64,000 bases of DNA from DAOUJW01 sp034422115 (lineage in GTDB: Bacteria; Chloroflexota; Dehalococcoidia; Lucifugimonadales; UBA2985). The position numbers and the translations under genes were made by a program. The stretch spans positions 248,001 through 312,000 of the forward strand of contig DAOUJW010000017.1 in the NCBI GenBank assembly GCA_034422115.1. Reading direction: 5' to 3'. Numbering within the stretch: the stretch's first letter is position 1; each line of letters opens with the position of its first letter. Below the pieces are notes generated by a model. The model did not search any database. It saw nothing but the letters and a program-made list of their open reading frames with translations, and was not told where the DNA came from. Positions 33,612 through 41,301 of this stretch are shown piece after piece.

Positions 33612-34499
33612 GTGGAAATAATGAGAAGCCTTTTGTTCGTCCCCGGAAACCGCAGGGACATGCAGGAGAAGGCGGTGGGTTTCACCGCCGATATCCTGGT
33701 GCCCGACATGGAGGACTCGGTGCCCGTTGGCGAGAAAGCCGCGGCCCGGAACGTGATTTCCGATATGCTGCCCGTCTTGGCGGGCGCCGGCCACAAGCTG
33801 GTGGTGCGGGTGAACGCCCTGGACACAGGCTGGCTGGAGGAGGACCTGGCGGCGGCGGTGACTCCCCACACCTACGGCGTGCTCGTGGGCAAGGTGGAGA
33901 ACGCCTGGGACGTCCAGGAGGTGGACAAGATACTGACGGGCATTGAGGCCAAGGCCGGTCTGGACAGAGGGCACATCCGGCTTGTGCTCTTCCTGGAGTC
34001 TGCCCTGGCAATGGTGAACGCCTACACCATCTGCTCCGCGTCTCCGCGTGTTGTGGCCGTGGCCTTTGGCGCGGAGGACTACACCGTGGACATGGAGGTC
34101 AAGCGCACCGAGCAGGGCGACGAGGTGTACCTGCCAAGGGCGATGGTGGCAATAGCCGCTAGGGCCGCGGGCGTGGTGGCCCTGGACATCGTGTACGCCA
34201 ACTTCCGGGACGAAGAGGGCCTGCGGCGGGACATCAACGTGGGCAAGACCCTGGGGTACAAGGGCAAGTTCGCCATTCACCCCGCGCAGGTTGGGCCCAT
34301 CAACGAGCAGTTCAGCCCTCTGCCGGAGGACGTGGAGTACGCCCGCAAGGTGGTGGCCGCCTTTGAGGAGGCGGAGGCCCAGGGCAGGGGAGCGACATCC
34401 ATCGACGGCGTGATGATCGACGTGCCGGTGGTCAAGCGCGCCCAGGGCGTGCTGGCCCTGGCGGAGGCCAGCGCCGCGAAGGAAGCCCGGGGGCAGTAG
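33612..34499 (+). CDS. CitE-like (HpcH/HpaI family) lyase
   Basis: A 295-residue lyase of the citrate lyase beta/malyl-CoA lyase family. The GTG at 33612 is 5 nt after AGGAGG (33602-33606) and gives the conserved N-terminus RSLLFVPGNR; an upstream start at 33312 adds unrelated residues. PDMEDSVP (31-38) carries the conserved acidic motif. E129 in FLESA and D156 in FGAEDYTVD are the expected magnesium ligands. It cleaves C-C bonds of acyl-CoA 3-hydroxy acids; citrate lyase itself needs partners absent here, so malyl-CoA- or citramalyl-CoA-type substrates are as likely. folB follows 3 bp later. Confidence 0.87.
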   Translation: MEIMRSLLFVPGNRRDMQEKAVGFTADILVPDMEDSVPVGEKAAARNVISDMLPVLAGAGHKLVVRVNALDTGWLEEDLAAAVTPHTYGVLVGKVENAWDVQEVDKILTGIEAKAGLDRGHIRLVLFLESALAMVNAYTICSASPRVVAVAFGAEDYTVDMEVKRTEQGDEVYLPRAMVAIAARAAGVVALDIVYANFRDEEGLRRDINVGKTLGYKGKFAIHPAQVGPINEQFSPLPEDVEYARKVVAAFEEAEAQGRGATSIDGVMIDVPVVKRAQGVLALAEASAAKEARGQ

Positions 34500-34502
34500 C
34501 GC

Positions 34503-34871
34503 GTGGGGGACAGGATCCTCCTGACCGGCATGACCTTCTACGGCTACCACGGCGTGCGGCCCGAGGAGAAGGAGCTTGGTCAGCGCTTTGTGGTGGACCT
34601 GGAGATGGAGCTGGATCTGAGCGCGCCCGCCGCCTCCGATGACCTGAGCGACACGGTGGACTACTCCCGTGTGTATCAGGTGGTTCGAGGGACGATAGAG
34701 GGGCCGTCGCGAAACCTGCTGGAGACCCTGGCTGAGGAGACGGCCCGCCGGGTGCTGAGCGCGTTCCCGGTCGAGGGCGTCAGGGTGCGGGTGACCAAGC
34801 CCCACGTCTCCATTAGGGGCGCGACTCTGGAAAGCGCGGGGGTTGAGATCTACCGCAGGCGCGTCGAGTAG
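34503..34871 (+). CDS. folB: Dihydroneopterin aldolase
   Basis: A 122-residue FolB. E21/E22 (YHGVRPEEK) and K99 (VTKPHVSI) match the catalytic residues of the tunnelling-fold aldolase. It converts dihydroneopterin to 6-hydroxymethyl-dihydropterin in folate biosynthesis. The length is normal. It is in a short plus-strand run with the CitE-like gene before it and a thioredoxin-like lipoprotein after it (2-bp gap). No other folate gene is adjacent. Confidence 0.93.
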   Translation: MGDRILLTGMTFYGYHGVRPEEKELGQRFVVDLEMELDLSAPAASDDLSDTVDYSRVYQVVRGTIEGPSRNLLETLAEETARRVLSAFPVEGVRVRVTKPHVSIRGATLESAGVEIYRRRVE

Positions 34872-34873
34872 CG

Positions 34874-35812
34874 GTGCTGACGGGAGACGCGCTGTTGGAG
34901 CAAAGGCGTACAACCGCAACGCTGCTGGTACTCGGCGTTGTCCTTACGGCTGCGCTGGCCGCCTGCTCGGAGTCTCCAGGCGCAACCGCAGTTTGGAGAG
35001 GCGTCCAGGCCGCAACCCCGAAGGAGGCCGGCGAGGCGCCCCGCCTGAACGTCGTCTTGGCCACCACCGACTTGGCTGTGGGCGAAAACCGGGTGGCCTT
35101 TGCCGTTCTGAATGCCGACGGCGGCCTGGTGTCCCAGGAAGACGTGTACGCCTCCTTCTTCCACGAAGGGTCGCAGGAGCGGTTCAAGGCTGAGAGCGCC
35201 GCCACATTCCGCCAGTGGCCTACCGGCAGGGGCCTGTACACGGTGCAGACCCGGTTTGATTCGCCGGGCTCGTGGCGGCTGGATGTGGACACGGAGATAG
35301 ACGGTCAGGTAGCCGGGGGCAGCGCCGGGTTCCAGGTGGGTTTGGTGAGCGGGTCGCCGGCCCTGGGCGAGGCCGCGCCCGCCAGTCGCAACAAGACGTT
35401 GCAGGACGTGGAGCGCATAGAGGAGCTCACCACGGACGGGATGCCGGACAGGGAGCTTTACTCCATGACCATAGCGGAGGCTCTGGAGGCGGGTAGCCCG
35501 CTTGTCGTGACTTTTGCAACGCCGGCCTTTTGCAGAACGGCCACGTGCGGCCCGCAGTTGGAGGCGCTTAAGGAGGTGAAGGCGCAGTACCCGGAGGGGG
35601 TCAACTTTATTCACGTGGAGGTCTTTGATAACCCGCTGGAGATGAGGGAGGACTATACCAGCGCGCGGGTCGTGAGCGCGGTGGAGGAGTGGGGTTTGAA
35701 GACGGAGCCGTTCACCTTCGTCATCGATTCCGTGGGAATCATCTCCGCCAGGTTCGAGGGTTTCGTCACCGCCGAAGAGATGATTGAAGACATAGAAAAA
35801 ACCCTGTCCTAG
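34874..35812 (+). CDS. Thioredoxin-like lipoprotein
   Basis: A 312-residue exported lipoprotein: basic start, hydrophobic 16-30, lipobox with C31 (LAAC). An Ig-like region occupies about 55-155. A thioredoxin-like domain follows at about 195-312, where the redox site is C220 and C225 (CRTATC), a CxxxxC rather than the classic CxxC. A VEVFDNP segment and the C-terminal TAEEMIEDIEK helix are typical of the fold. It may be a surface thiol redox or copper/thiol protein. The gene is coupled to folB by a 2-bp gap, an unusual pairing. Confidence 0.75.
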   Translation: MLTGDALLEQRRTTATLLVLGVVLTAALAACSESPGATAVWRGVQAATPKEAGEAPRLNVVLATTDLAVGENRVAFAVLNADGGLVSQEDVYASFFHEGSQERFKAESAATFRQWPTGRGLYTVQTRFDSPGSWRLDVDTEIDGQVAGGSAGFQVGLVSGSPALGEAAPASRNKTLQDVERIEELTTDGMPDRELYSMTIAEALEAGSPLVVTFATPAFCRTATCGPQLEALKEVKAQYPEGVNFIHVEVFDNPLEMREDYTSARVVSAVEEWGLKTEPFTFVIDSVGIISARFEGFVTAEEMIEDIEKTLS

Positions 35813-35918
35813 AAGTCAGAAAATCGAGTCGCACCGCGACTTGACGGTTTGACAAAAGGGCTGTGGTAATCTTTCACGGGCGGGTTTTGATGCCCCTTAT
35901 CAGAGGGGTTGCCACCTG

Positions 35919-35927
35919 TGGTATGAT
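35919..35927 (+). promoter_or_regulatory. Extended -10 promoter for the rplI-dnaB operon
   Basis: TGG-TATGAT (35919-35927) is a good extended -10 box. The start of rplI follows 32 nt downstream with a GAGG ribosome site. No strong -35 box is evident, as expected for extended -10 promoters. Confidence 0.5.
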
Positions 35928-35958
35928 AGAACAAACACTCTGAATCGAGGTGCATTCC

Positions 35959-36411
35959 GTGCGAGTTATTTTTGTAGAGGACGTTCCCAACGTAGCCAGG
36001 ACCGGAGAGGTCAAGGATGTTAAACCCGGGTACGCCAGAAACTACCTGCTGCCCAAGCGTCTGGCCGTAGCCGCCACGCCCCAGGAGTTGCAGCGCCTGG
36101 AGTCCATACGGAAGCTGGGCATGGAGCGCCTGCAGAAGGAGAAGGTGGGCGCAGAGGCCATAGCGGAGCAGCTTGAGGGCGCATCCGTCTCGCTGAAGGT
36201 GCGCTCCGGGCCGACCGGAAGGCTGTACGGGGCGGTCACCACGGCGATGGTGGCCCAGGAGCTTTCCACCCTGCTGGAGAGGGAGATAGATCGCAGGTCG
36301 GTGCTGCTGGAGGACACCATCCACGAGCTTGGCGCCTTTGAGGCCAGGGTGAGGCTGCACCCGGAGGTCGTGGCCAACGTAACGCTGGAAGTGGAGGCCA
36401 TCGAAGACTAG
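35959..36411 (+). CDS. rplI: 50S ribosomal protein L9
   Basis: A 150-residue L9. The GTG start at 35959 follows GAGG (35947-35950) by 8 nt and gives the family N-terminus VRVIFVEDVPNVARTG; an upstream GTG at 35950 is rejected because it overlaps the ribosome site. The rRNA-binding N-domain (KPGYARNYLLPKRLA), connecting helix and C-terminal domain are all present. It is the first gene of an rplI-dnaB-dnaD-loader operon. Confidence 0.95.
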   Translation: MRVIFVEDVPNVARTGEVKDVKPGYARNYLLPKRLAVAATPQELQRLESIRKLGMERLQKEKVGAEAIAEQLEGASVSLKVRSGPTGRLYGAVTTAMVAQELSTLLEREIDRRSVLLEDTIHELGAFEARVRLHPEVVANVTLEVEAIED

Positions 36412-36412
36412 G

Positions 36413-37780
36413 ATGTACGTAGAGCGGCTGCCTCCTCACGACGAGCAGGCTGAGGAATCGGTCATAGGCTCCCTGCTGATCGACGGGGACTCTATCGTCA
36501 GCGCCGTCGGCATCTTGCGCCCGGAGGACTTCTACCGGGAGCGGAACCGCTGGTGCTACGAGGCGTGCCTGGAGCTGTGGGACAGCAACGAGGCGATAAA
36601 CCAGATCACGGTGGGCCACCGGCTGGCGATGAAGAACCAGCTGGAGGATATAGGCGGGCCTGCCTACCTGGGCCACCTGGTGAGCTTCGTACCTACTTCG
36701 GCGCACCTGGAGCACTACGCCCGCATCGTCAGCAGAACGCACACCCTTCGACGCCTCATCGGAGCCGCCGGAGAGATAGCGGCCCTGGGCTACGACGGCG
36801 GAACAGATGTCGACGACGCTCTTTCTCAGGCGGAGGCGGCCCTGTTCAAAGTGCGCACCGGCCAGGAGACTCGCGACTTCGTTGCCATTAGAGAGGTGCT
36901 TGACCAGTACCTTGAGGAGAGCGCCAGCCTTGTTGGCACCCTTGAGCGGGGCGAGACACCCATACCCACGGCCTTCTCCGACCTGGACCAGCTTCTGGGC
37001 GGGTTCCAACGCTCCGACATGATTGTGCTGGCGTCAGGCCCCAGCGTGGGCAAGAGCACCCTGGCACTGAACATAGGCCGCAACGCCGCCGAGCAGGGAC
37101 AGGCGGTGGGAATTTTCAGCCTGGAGATGAGCCGTGAGCAGATTGGACACCGCTACCTGTCCAGTGAAGCGGACGTGGACCTGCGCCGCGTGCGCCAGAG
37201 GCTCTACAGCGAGGTGGAGGAGCGCCGAATCATCAACGCCTCCGGTACCCTCTCGGAACTGCCCATCTTCATAGACGACACGCCGCTCCAGAGCATCGTG
37301 GAGATACGCAGCAGGTGCCGCAGGCTCCACATGGAGGGCAAGCTGGACCTGGCAATTGTGGACTACCTGCAGCTCATTCAGGGCACCGGTCGGCGGGAGA
37401 ACCGGGTGCAGGAGCTGGGAGAGATTACGCGGTCGCTGAAGGGGATAGCCCGGGACCTGAACATCCCGCTGCTGGCGCTGTCCCAGTTGAGCCGCGCCGT
37501 GGAGATGCGCCCCTCGCATCGCCCCCAGCTCACGGACCTGCGGGAGAGCGGCAGCATTGAGCAGGATGCGGACGTGGTGATGTTCATCCACCGGGAGGCC
37601 ATGCGCATGACCGAGGAGGAGTGGGAGAGGCAGTACCCGGACCGGGACTACAGGTACTTCCGGGACAGGGCGGAGCTGATAGTGGCAAAGCACCGGCACG
37701 GGCCGCTGGACACCATAGACCTGCGGTTCAACGGCGCAATGGCCCGCTTTGAGGAAATGCCTTCCCAGCGGGAGATCTGA
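36413..37780 (+). CDS. dnaB: Replicative DNA helicase DnaB
   Basis: A 455-residue DnaB. The N-terminal helical domain opens with LPPHDEQAEESVIGSLL. The RecA-like core has Walker A GPSVGKST (209-216) and LAIVDYLQLI as Walker B, followed by an AL-SQLSRAVE segment typical of motif H3/H4. It unwinds DNA at the replication fork. It starts 1 bp after rplI and overlaps the DnaD gene by one base. No intein is present. The Walker A (GPSVGKS rather than GRPSMGK) is slightly divergent from the usual. Confidence 0.96.
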   Translation: MYVERLPPHDEQAEESVIGSLLIDGDSIVSAVGILRPEDFYRERNRWCYEACLELWDSNEAINQITVGHRLAMKNQLEDIGGPAYLGHLVSFVPTSAHLEHYARIVSRTHTLRRLIGAAGEIAALGYDGGTDVDDALSQAEAALFKVRTGQETRDFVAIREVLDQYLEESASLVGTLERGETPIPTAFSDLDQLLGGFQRSDMIVLASGPSVGKSTLALNIGRNAAEQGQAVGIFSLEMSREQIGHRYLSSEADVDLRRVRQRLYSEVEERRIINASGTLSELPIFIDDTPLQSIVEIRSRCRRLHMEGKLDLAIVDYLQLIQGTGRRENRVQELGEITRSLKGIARDLNIPLLALSQLSRAVEMRPSHRPQLTDLRESGSIEQDADVVMFIHREAMRMTEEEWERQYPDRDYRYFRDRAELIVAKHRHGPLDTIDLRFNGAMARFEEMPSQREI

Positions 37781-38505
37781 TGGCTCCCTTTGCAGGCTTC
37801 CCGGATGACAGCAAATACACCCCGGTGCCCAATCTCCTCTTTGGCTCTCTGCTGGAGGAGATAGACGACCCACTGGCGCTCAAGTGCTTCCTGCGGGTGC
37901 TGTGGCTGCACTCCCAGAAGAATGGTGTCCCCAGCTTCCTGATCCGTGAAGAATTGCTGTCGGATAGAACGCTGGCCAGAGTAGTATCCACAACTGGCGA
38001 GTCAATAGAAGCCGTCCTAGACAGGACGGCCGCGCTAGGACTACTGCTGCACGTAAGGGTGGAATCATCGAGGGGGCTATTTGATGTCTATGCACCCAAC
38101 ACCCGGGCAGGGAGACGGGGTGTTAATCAATTGAAAGCCTCCAGGCCTGACTTAGAGATAACCGACAGTCATAGTGAGGCGCCAGCAGTCACGCCCAAAC
38201 CCAACGTCTTCTCTCTTTATGAGGAGAACATAGGTCTAATCACTCCGCTTATAGCTGATGTACTGAAGGATGCGGAAAAACAGTATCCGGATGTCTGGAT
38301 ACAGGAGGCCTTTAGAGAGGCAGTAGCGGGTAACAAGCGAAACTGGCGATACATTGAAGCGATCCTAAAAAGGTGGAAGGCGGAAGGAAAAGATCAAAAG
38401 TGGGAAGCGGAAGGAAAAGACGATGGAGAACATCGGGGACGTTCTGAAAAGATTGACGCCAGGGAGTGGATCAGAAGACACGGACTCCCAGGGTCTTCCA
38501 GGTAG
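37780..38505 (+). CDS. DnaD-domain primosomal protein
   Basis: A 241-residue protein with an N-terminal winged-helix-like part (about 10-100) and a DnaD/DnaB_2 domain at about 143-200: VFSLYEENIG, then YPDVWIQEAF and KRNWRYIEAILKRW. This is the DnaD C-terminal signature that binds DNA and helps load the helicase. The last 40 residues are charged and contain a short tandem repeat (GKDQKWEAEGKD). It overlaps the start of the next loader-like gene by 83 bp. The chain dnaB-dnaD-loader is typical of Gram-positive-like primosome clusters. Confidence 0.85.
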   Translation: MAPFAGFPDDSKYTPVPNLLFGSLLEEIDDPLALKCFLRVLWLHSQKNGVPSFLIREELLSDRTLARVVSTTGESIEAVLDRTAALGLLLHVRVESSRGLFDVYAPNTRAGRRGVNQLKASRPDLEITDSHSEAPAVTPKPNVFSLYEENIGLITPLIADVLKDAEKQYPDVWIQEAFREAVAGNKRNWRYIEAILKRWKAEGKDQKWEAEGKDDGEHRGRSEKIDAREWIRRHGLPGSSR

Positions 38506-39793
38506 CGCATACTACCCGAGACTGGAGGCCGACTGCGCTGTCTGCGGCGACGTGGGCTGGCTGCGGGTGGAGGTCCCTGTGGGCCACCCGTCCTTTGGTA
38601 AGGCCGTGCCCTGCGGCTGCCAGCAGCGTGAGAACGACCCGTCCCGCGTGGCTCGGTTGCAGCGTTACAGCAACATGGGATCCCTCAGCAAACTGACTTT
38701 CCAGGTTACGAGGCCTGAGGGCAAAAGTGCCAAGGCTGAGGATCAGGAGCTGTTTCGTAAAGGATACGAGATTGCGGTTGCCTACGCCGAAGACCCAAGC
38801 GGCTGGCTTGTGCTCACCGGTCCCAGCGGCAGCGGCAAGACCCACTTGTCGGCGGCCATCGCCAACAGCGTGCTAGAGGCCGGTCGGCCTGTTTTCTTCG
38901 TTTTTGTCCCGGACTTGCTTGACCATCTTCGGTCTGCCTTCTCTCCTTCTAGCGACGTCTCCTTTGACCAGCTCTTTGAGCAGGTGCGGAATGCCCCGTT
39001 TCTGGTGCTGGACGATCTGGGTGGTCACAGCAGCACGCCATGGGCAGGGGAGAAACTCTATCAGGTACTTAACTTCAGACATTCCAACCGGATGCCCACC
39101 GTCGTTACGCTGGGTTCCCAGGTAGAGGAAATGGAGACCCGATTGCAAACGCGTCTGACAGATCCGGAAGTAGCAGTGACGTGTTCTCTGGGCACTCCTG
39201 TGCGAAGTGGGTTGTCAGGACGGATTGGTTCAATGAGGGCAGATATGCTTAGCCGCATGACTTTCGATAGTTTTGACGTGCGAGGCAACAAGGCGAACCG
39301 CCTTCAAAGAGAAACTTTAGAAAGGGCTTTGGACGCCGCAAGGAATTACGCTCAGCATCCAGAGGGATGGACTGTCTTTTTGGGGCCCCCTGGTTGTGGC
39401 AAGACTCATCTGGTGCACGCCATAGCCAACGAGCGTCTGAAGCTGGGTCAGCGGGTTCTTTACTTCCGGTGGGCTGACCTGCTGGACTATCTCCGAGTTG
39501 CCTACAGCCCAGAAAGCGACGTGACCTATGACAAGCTCTTTGAGGAGGTGCGCAATGCTCCTCTTCTCGCCTTGGAGGACTTCGCTAGATTTAAGACCTC
39601 GGATTGGGCGGAGGAGAAGATGCACCAGATTCTGGTACATCGTCACGAGGCCCGTCTCCCTACTCTCATCACAACGATCGCGTGGGAAGAGAGCAAGAGG
39701 CCGGACCCAATTGCATCGCGTCTGCACGACGTAACCCTCGTCTCGGTGATACCCGTAGATGCGCCGGACTACCGTTACCAGGGCAGGGGGTAG
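38423..39793 (+). CDS. Helicase loader-like protein with two tandem DnaC/DnaI-type AAA+ domains
   Basis: A 456-residue protein. A zinc-like site is formed by C38, C41, C64 and C66 (CAVC, CGC). The first AAA+ domain (about 95-260) has Walker A GPSGSGKT (133-140), Walker B LVLDDL (194-199) and an arginine-finger-like TRLQTRL. A second domain (about 285-450) has Walker A GPPGCGKT (321-328) and Walker B LLALEDF (381-387), with ASRLHD as its arginine. DnaC and DnaI are single-domain (about 245-310 aa), so the duplication is unusual; the second Walker B has E-D in place of D-D. It probably loads DnaB, the gene two places upstream. Confidence 0.85.
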   Translation: MENIGDVLKRLTPGSGSEDTDSQGLPGSAYYPRLEADCAVCGDVGWLRVEVPVGHPSFGKAVPCGCQQRENDPSRVARLQRYSNMGSLSKLTFQVTRPEGKSAKAEDQELFRKGYEIAVAYAEDPSGWLVLTGPSGSGKTHLSAAIANSVLEAGRPVFFVFVPDLLDHLRSAFSPSSDVSFDQLFEQVRNAPFLVLDDLGGHSSTPWAGEKLYQVLNFRHSNRMPTVVTLGSQVEEMETRLQTRLTDPEVAVTCSLGTPVRSGLSGRIGSMRADMLSRMTFDSFDVRGNKANRLQRETLERALDAARNYAQHPEGWTVFLGPPGCGKTHLVHAIANERLKLGQRVLYFRWADLLDYLRVAYSPESDVTYDKLFEEVRNAPLLALEDFARFKTSDWAEEKMHQILVHRHEARLPTLITTIAWEESKRPDPIASRLHDVTLVSVIPVDAPDYRYQGRG

Positions 39794-39872
39794 CTGGCCG
39801 GCTAGCCCCTTGCAGCGTCAGGCGGGGTGCTCTAGTGCCATCGGCTCTCATTCGTGCTATTGTTGAGAGGCC

Positions 39873-40244
39873 ATGAGCAGCTACTGGGAGCAGTATCAGA
39901 TCAATCCCTGGGACTCCCCTCGCTACTGCGTCTTCTGCGAGATTGTTGCCGGCAAGTCCCCCGCCAGGATTGTGTACCAGGACGACGAGGTGATGGCGTT
40001 CCACAACCAGCTGAACTGGGTGCCCGTGATGCTCCTGGTTATCCCCAAGAAGCACATGACCCAGAAGGAGATGTGGGAGGACGCGGTGATGGCCCGGATC
40101 GCAAAGGTGGCGGTTGAGATGGGCAACAGCCACTGCCCGGGCGGCTTCCGGCTGCTGTCCAACTTTGGCCACCAGGGGATGCAGAGCCAGACCCACGGCC
40201 ACCTGCACGTCCTGGGCGGAACGCACCTGGGGCGGTACGTGTGA
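39873..40244 (+). CDS. HIT family protein
   Basis: A 123-residue HIT protein with HIT triad H108-x-H110-x-H112 in QTHGHLHVLGG. C19 and C22 (CVFC) form a possible zinc site with later histidines, as in HINT proteins. HIT enzymes hydrolyse nucleotide phosphoramidates or dinucleotides. It stands 80 bp after the loader operon and convergent to the next gene, so an independent housekeeping role is likely. Confidence 0.9.
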   Translation: MSSYWEQYQINPWDSPRYCVFCEIVAGKSPARIVYQDDEVMAFHNQLNWVPVMLLVIPKKHMTQKEMWEDAVMARIAKVAVEMGNSHCPGGFRLLSNFGHQGMQSQTHGHLHVLGGTHLGRYV

Positions 40245-40300
40245 GGGGGGTTACTCGCTAGCCGAATAGCAGCCGGTGGCCCGCTATACCAGTTTTTGAA

Positions 40301-40942
40301 CTAGAATTCGCCGCCGCTGGCAGGATACCTTTCGAGATCGCTCCAGTCTTCGGGGAAACTGGGGCGCATCCAGTCCGGGTTTGGACGCCACTTATCCCAT
40401 GGCTCATTGAAAGGCGGGTTCCCCGCTACCAAGGCCGAGATCACCCTCTCTCCCTCAGATCTGATGGCGTCCGCTTTATCCGCGGTCAGCATGCCACTCA
40501 AGATCGACTCTTTCAACTCGTCCTCGTCCTTCCAGTTCCATGTGGATAGATCCGGCGCTATCTCGATGTCGAGTATCTGGTCAAGAAAGTCGAAGCCTAT
40601 GGGGCTGCGGGTTAAAGGGTCCTCAAGGTTGACGTACCACTGCCGGAACTCCCGGAATCCCCCTGTCCATTGAAGCAGGGTGCTGTGGTGCGAGCCGGGG
40701 GTGACGATGCGCAGAACTTCTATGGGCCAGATACCCTCATTTAGCACCCAGCCCTCCTCTCGCGTCCTTAGAAGTGTGCCGTCGGGGCGCGCTGGTCTCA
40801 CCCAACGAACGCCTGAGCCGAAGTATACAATCAGCCGCACGTCAGTGTCCTCAACGACGGTGACCGGCCTTCCGGCCCAGACCCGGCCGCGCCATATCTC
40901 GCGGAGAACGATGTTATCCCCTGGTTTCCAGTAGTTTGTCAT
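40301..40942 (-). CDS. DUF402 domain protein
   Basis: A 213-residue DUF402 protein. The beta-barrel core is seen in IVLREIWRGRVW, then WVLNEGIW and TGGFREFRQWYVNLEDP, a segment with conserved acidic and aromatic residues typical of the family (related to phosphate/nucleotide-binding FomD proteins). GFDFLDQILDI contains the conserved D. FomD-like members are phosphatases or nucleotide hydrolases; no specific role is established here. It is convergent with the HIT gene. Confidence 0.85.
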   Translation of the reverse strand: MTNYWKPGDNIVLREIWRGRVWAGRPVTVVEDTDVRLIVYFGSGVRWVRPARPDGTLLRTREEGWVLNEGIWPIEVLRIVTPGSHHSTLLQWTGGFREFRQWYVNLEDPLTRSPIGFDFLDQILDIEIAPDLSTWNWKDEDELKESILSGMLTADKADAIRSEGERVISALVAGNPPFNEPWDKWRPNPDWMRPSFPEDWSDLERYPASGGEF

Positions 40943-41091
40943 GATTTTCCTCAGTTACGGCTTGGGTCATGCTATCAAGCCGAAGGAATGCACGCAATCC
41001 AACAACGGGAGTAGATTTGTGACCGGAACGAGTAGATTGAACACGAGTCCATGTATCAGATCAAACCTGGGGCGAGAATAGTTGAAGTGGT

Positions 41092-41168
41092 TGGTGGCGC
41101 ATACGGGATTTGAACCCGTGGTCTCCGCCTTGAGAGGGCGGTGTCCTTGGCCGCTAGACGAATGCGCC
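41092..41168 (-). tRNA. tRNA-Glu (anticodon CUC)
   Basis: The minus strand folds into a full cloverleaf with acceptor GGCGCAT/ATGCGCC (7 bp), T-arm GGGTTCAAATCCC and anticodon loop CTCTCAA. The anticodon is CUC, reading GAG. A 3' CCA is encoded (41092-41094) after the discriminator A. The first array promoter starts 64 bp further right on the opposite strand. Confidence 0.97.
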
Positions 41169-41231
41169 GTGAAACCATCCGGCTACGCCGGGACTGCCTT
41201 TATCGTAGCACAACTTGCGCCCGCAAAACAA

Positions 41232-41260
41232 TTGACAAGCCTTACGAGTAGTGCTAGCAT
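41232..41260 (+). promoter_or_regulatory. Array promoter 1
   Basis: TTGACA (41232-41237), 17 bp, then extended TGC-TAGCAT (41255-41260). It is the first of eight nearly identical promoters in the array. Confidence 0.8.
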
Positions 41261-41301
41261 TTCAGCCATCTACAACTCCAAGATAGGGAGGGAGAGATAC
41301 G

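Noticed and set aside
33582..34919. 445-aa minus-strand open frame over the CitE-like and folB genes
   Set aside because: His/Val-rich antisense artefact; both plus-strand genes have intact catalytic motifs.
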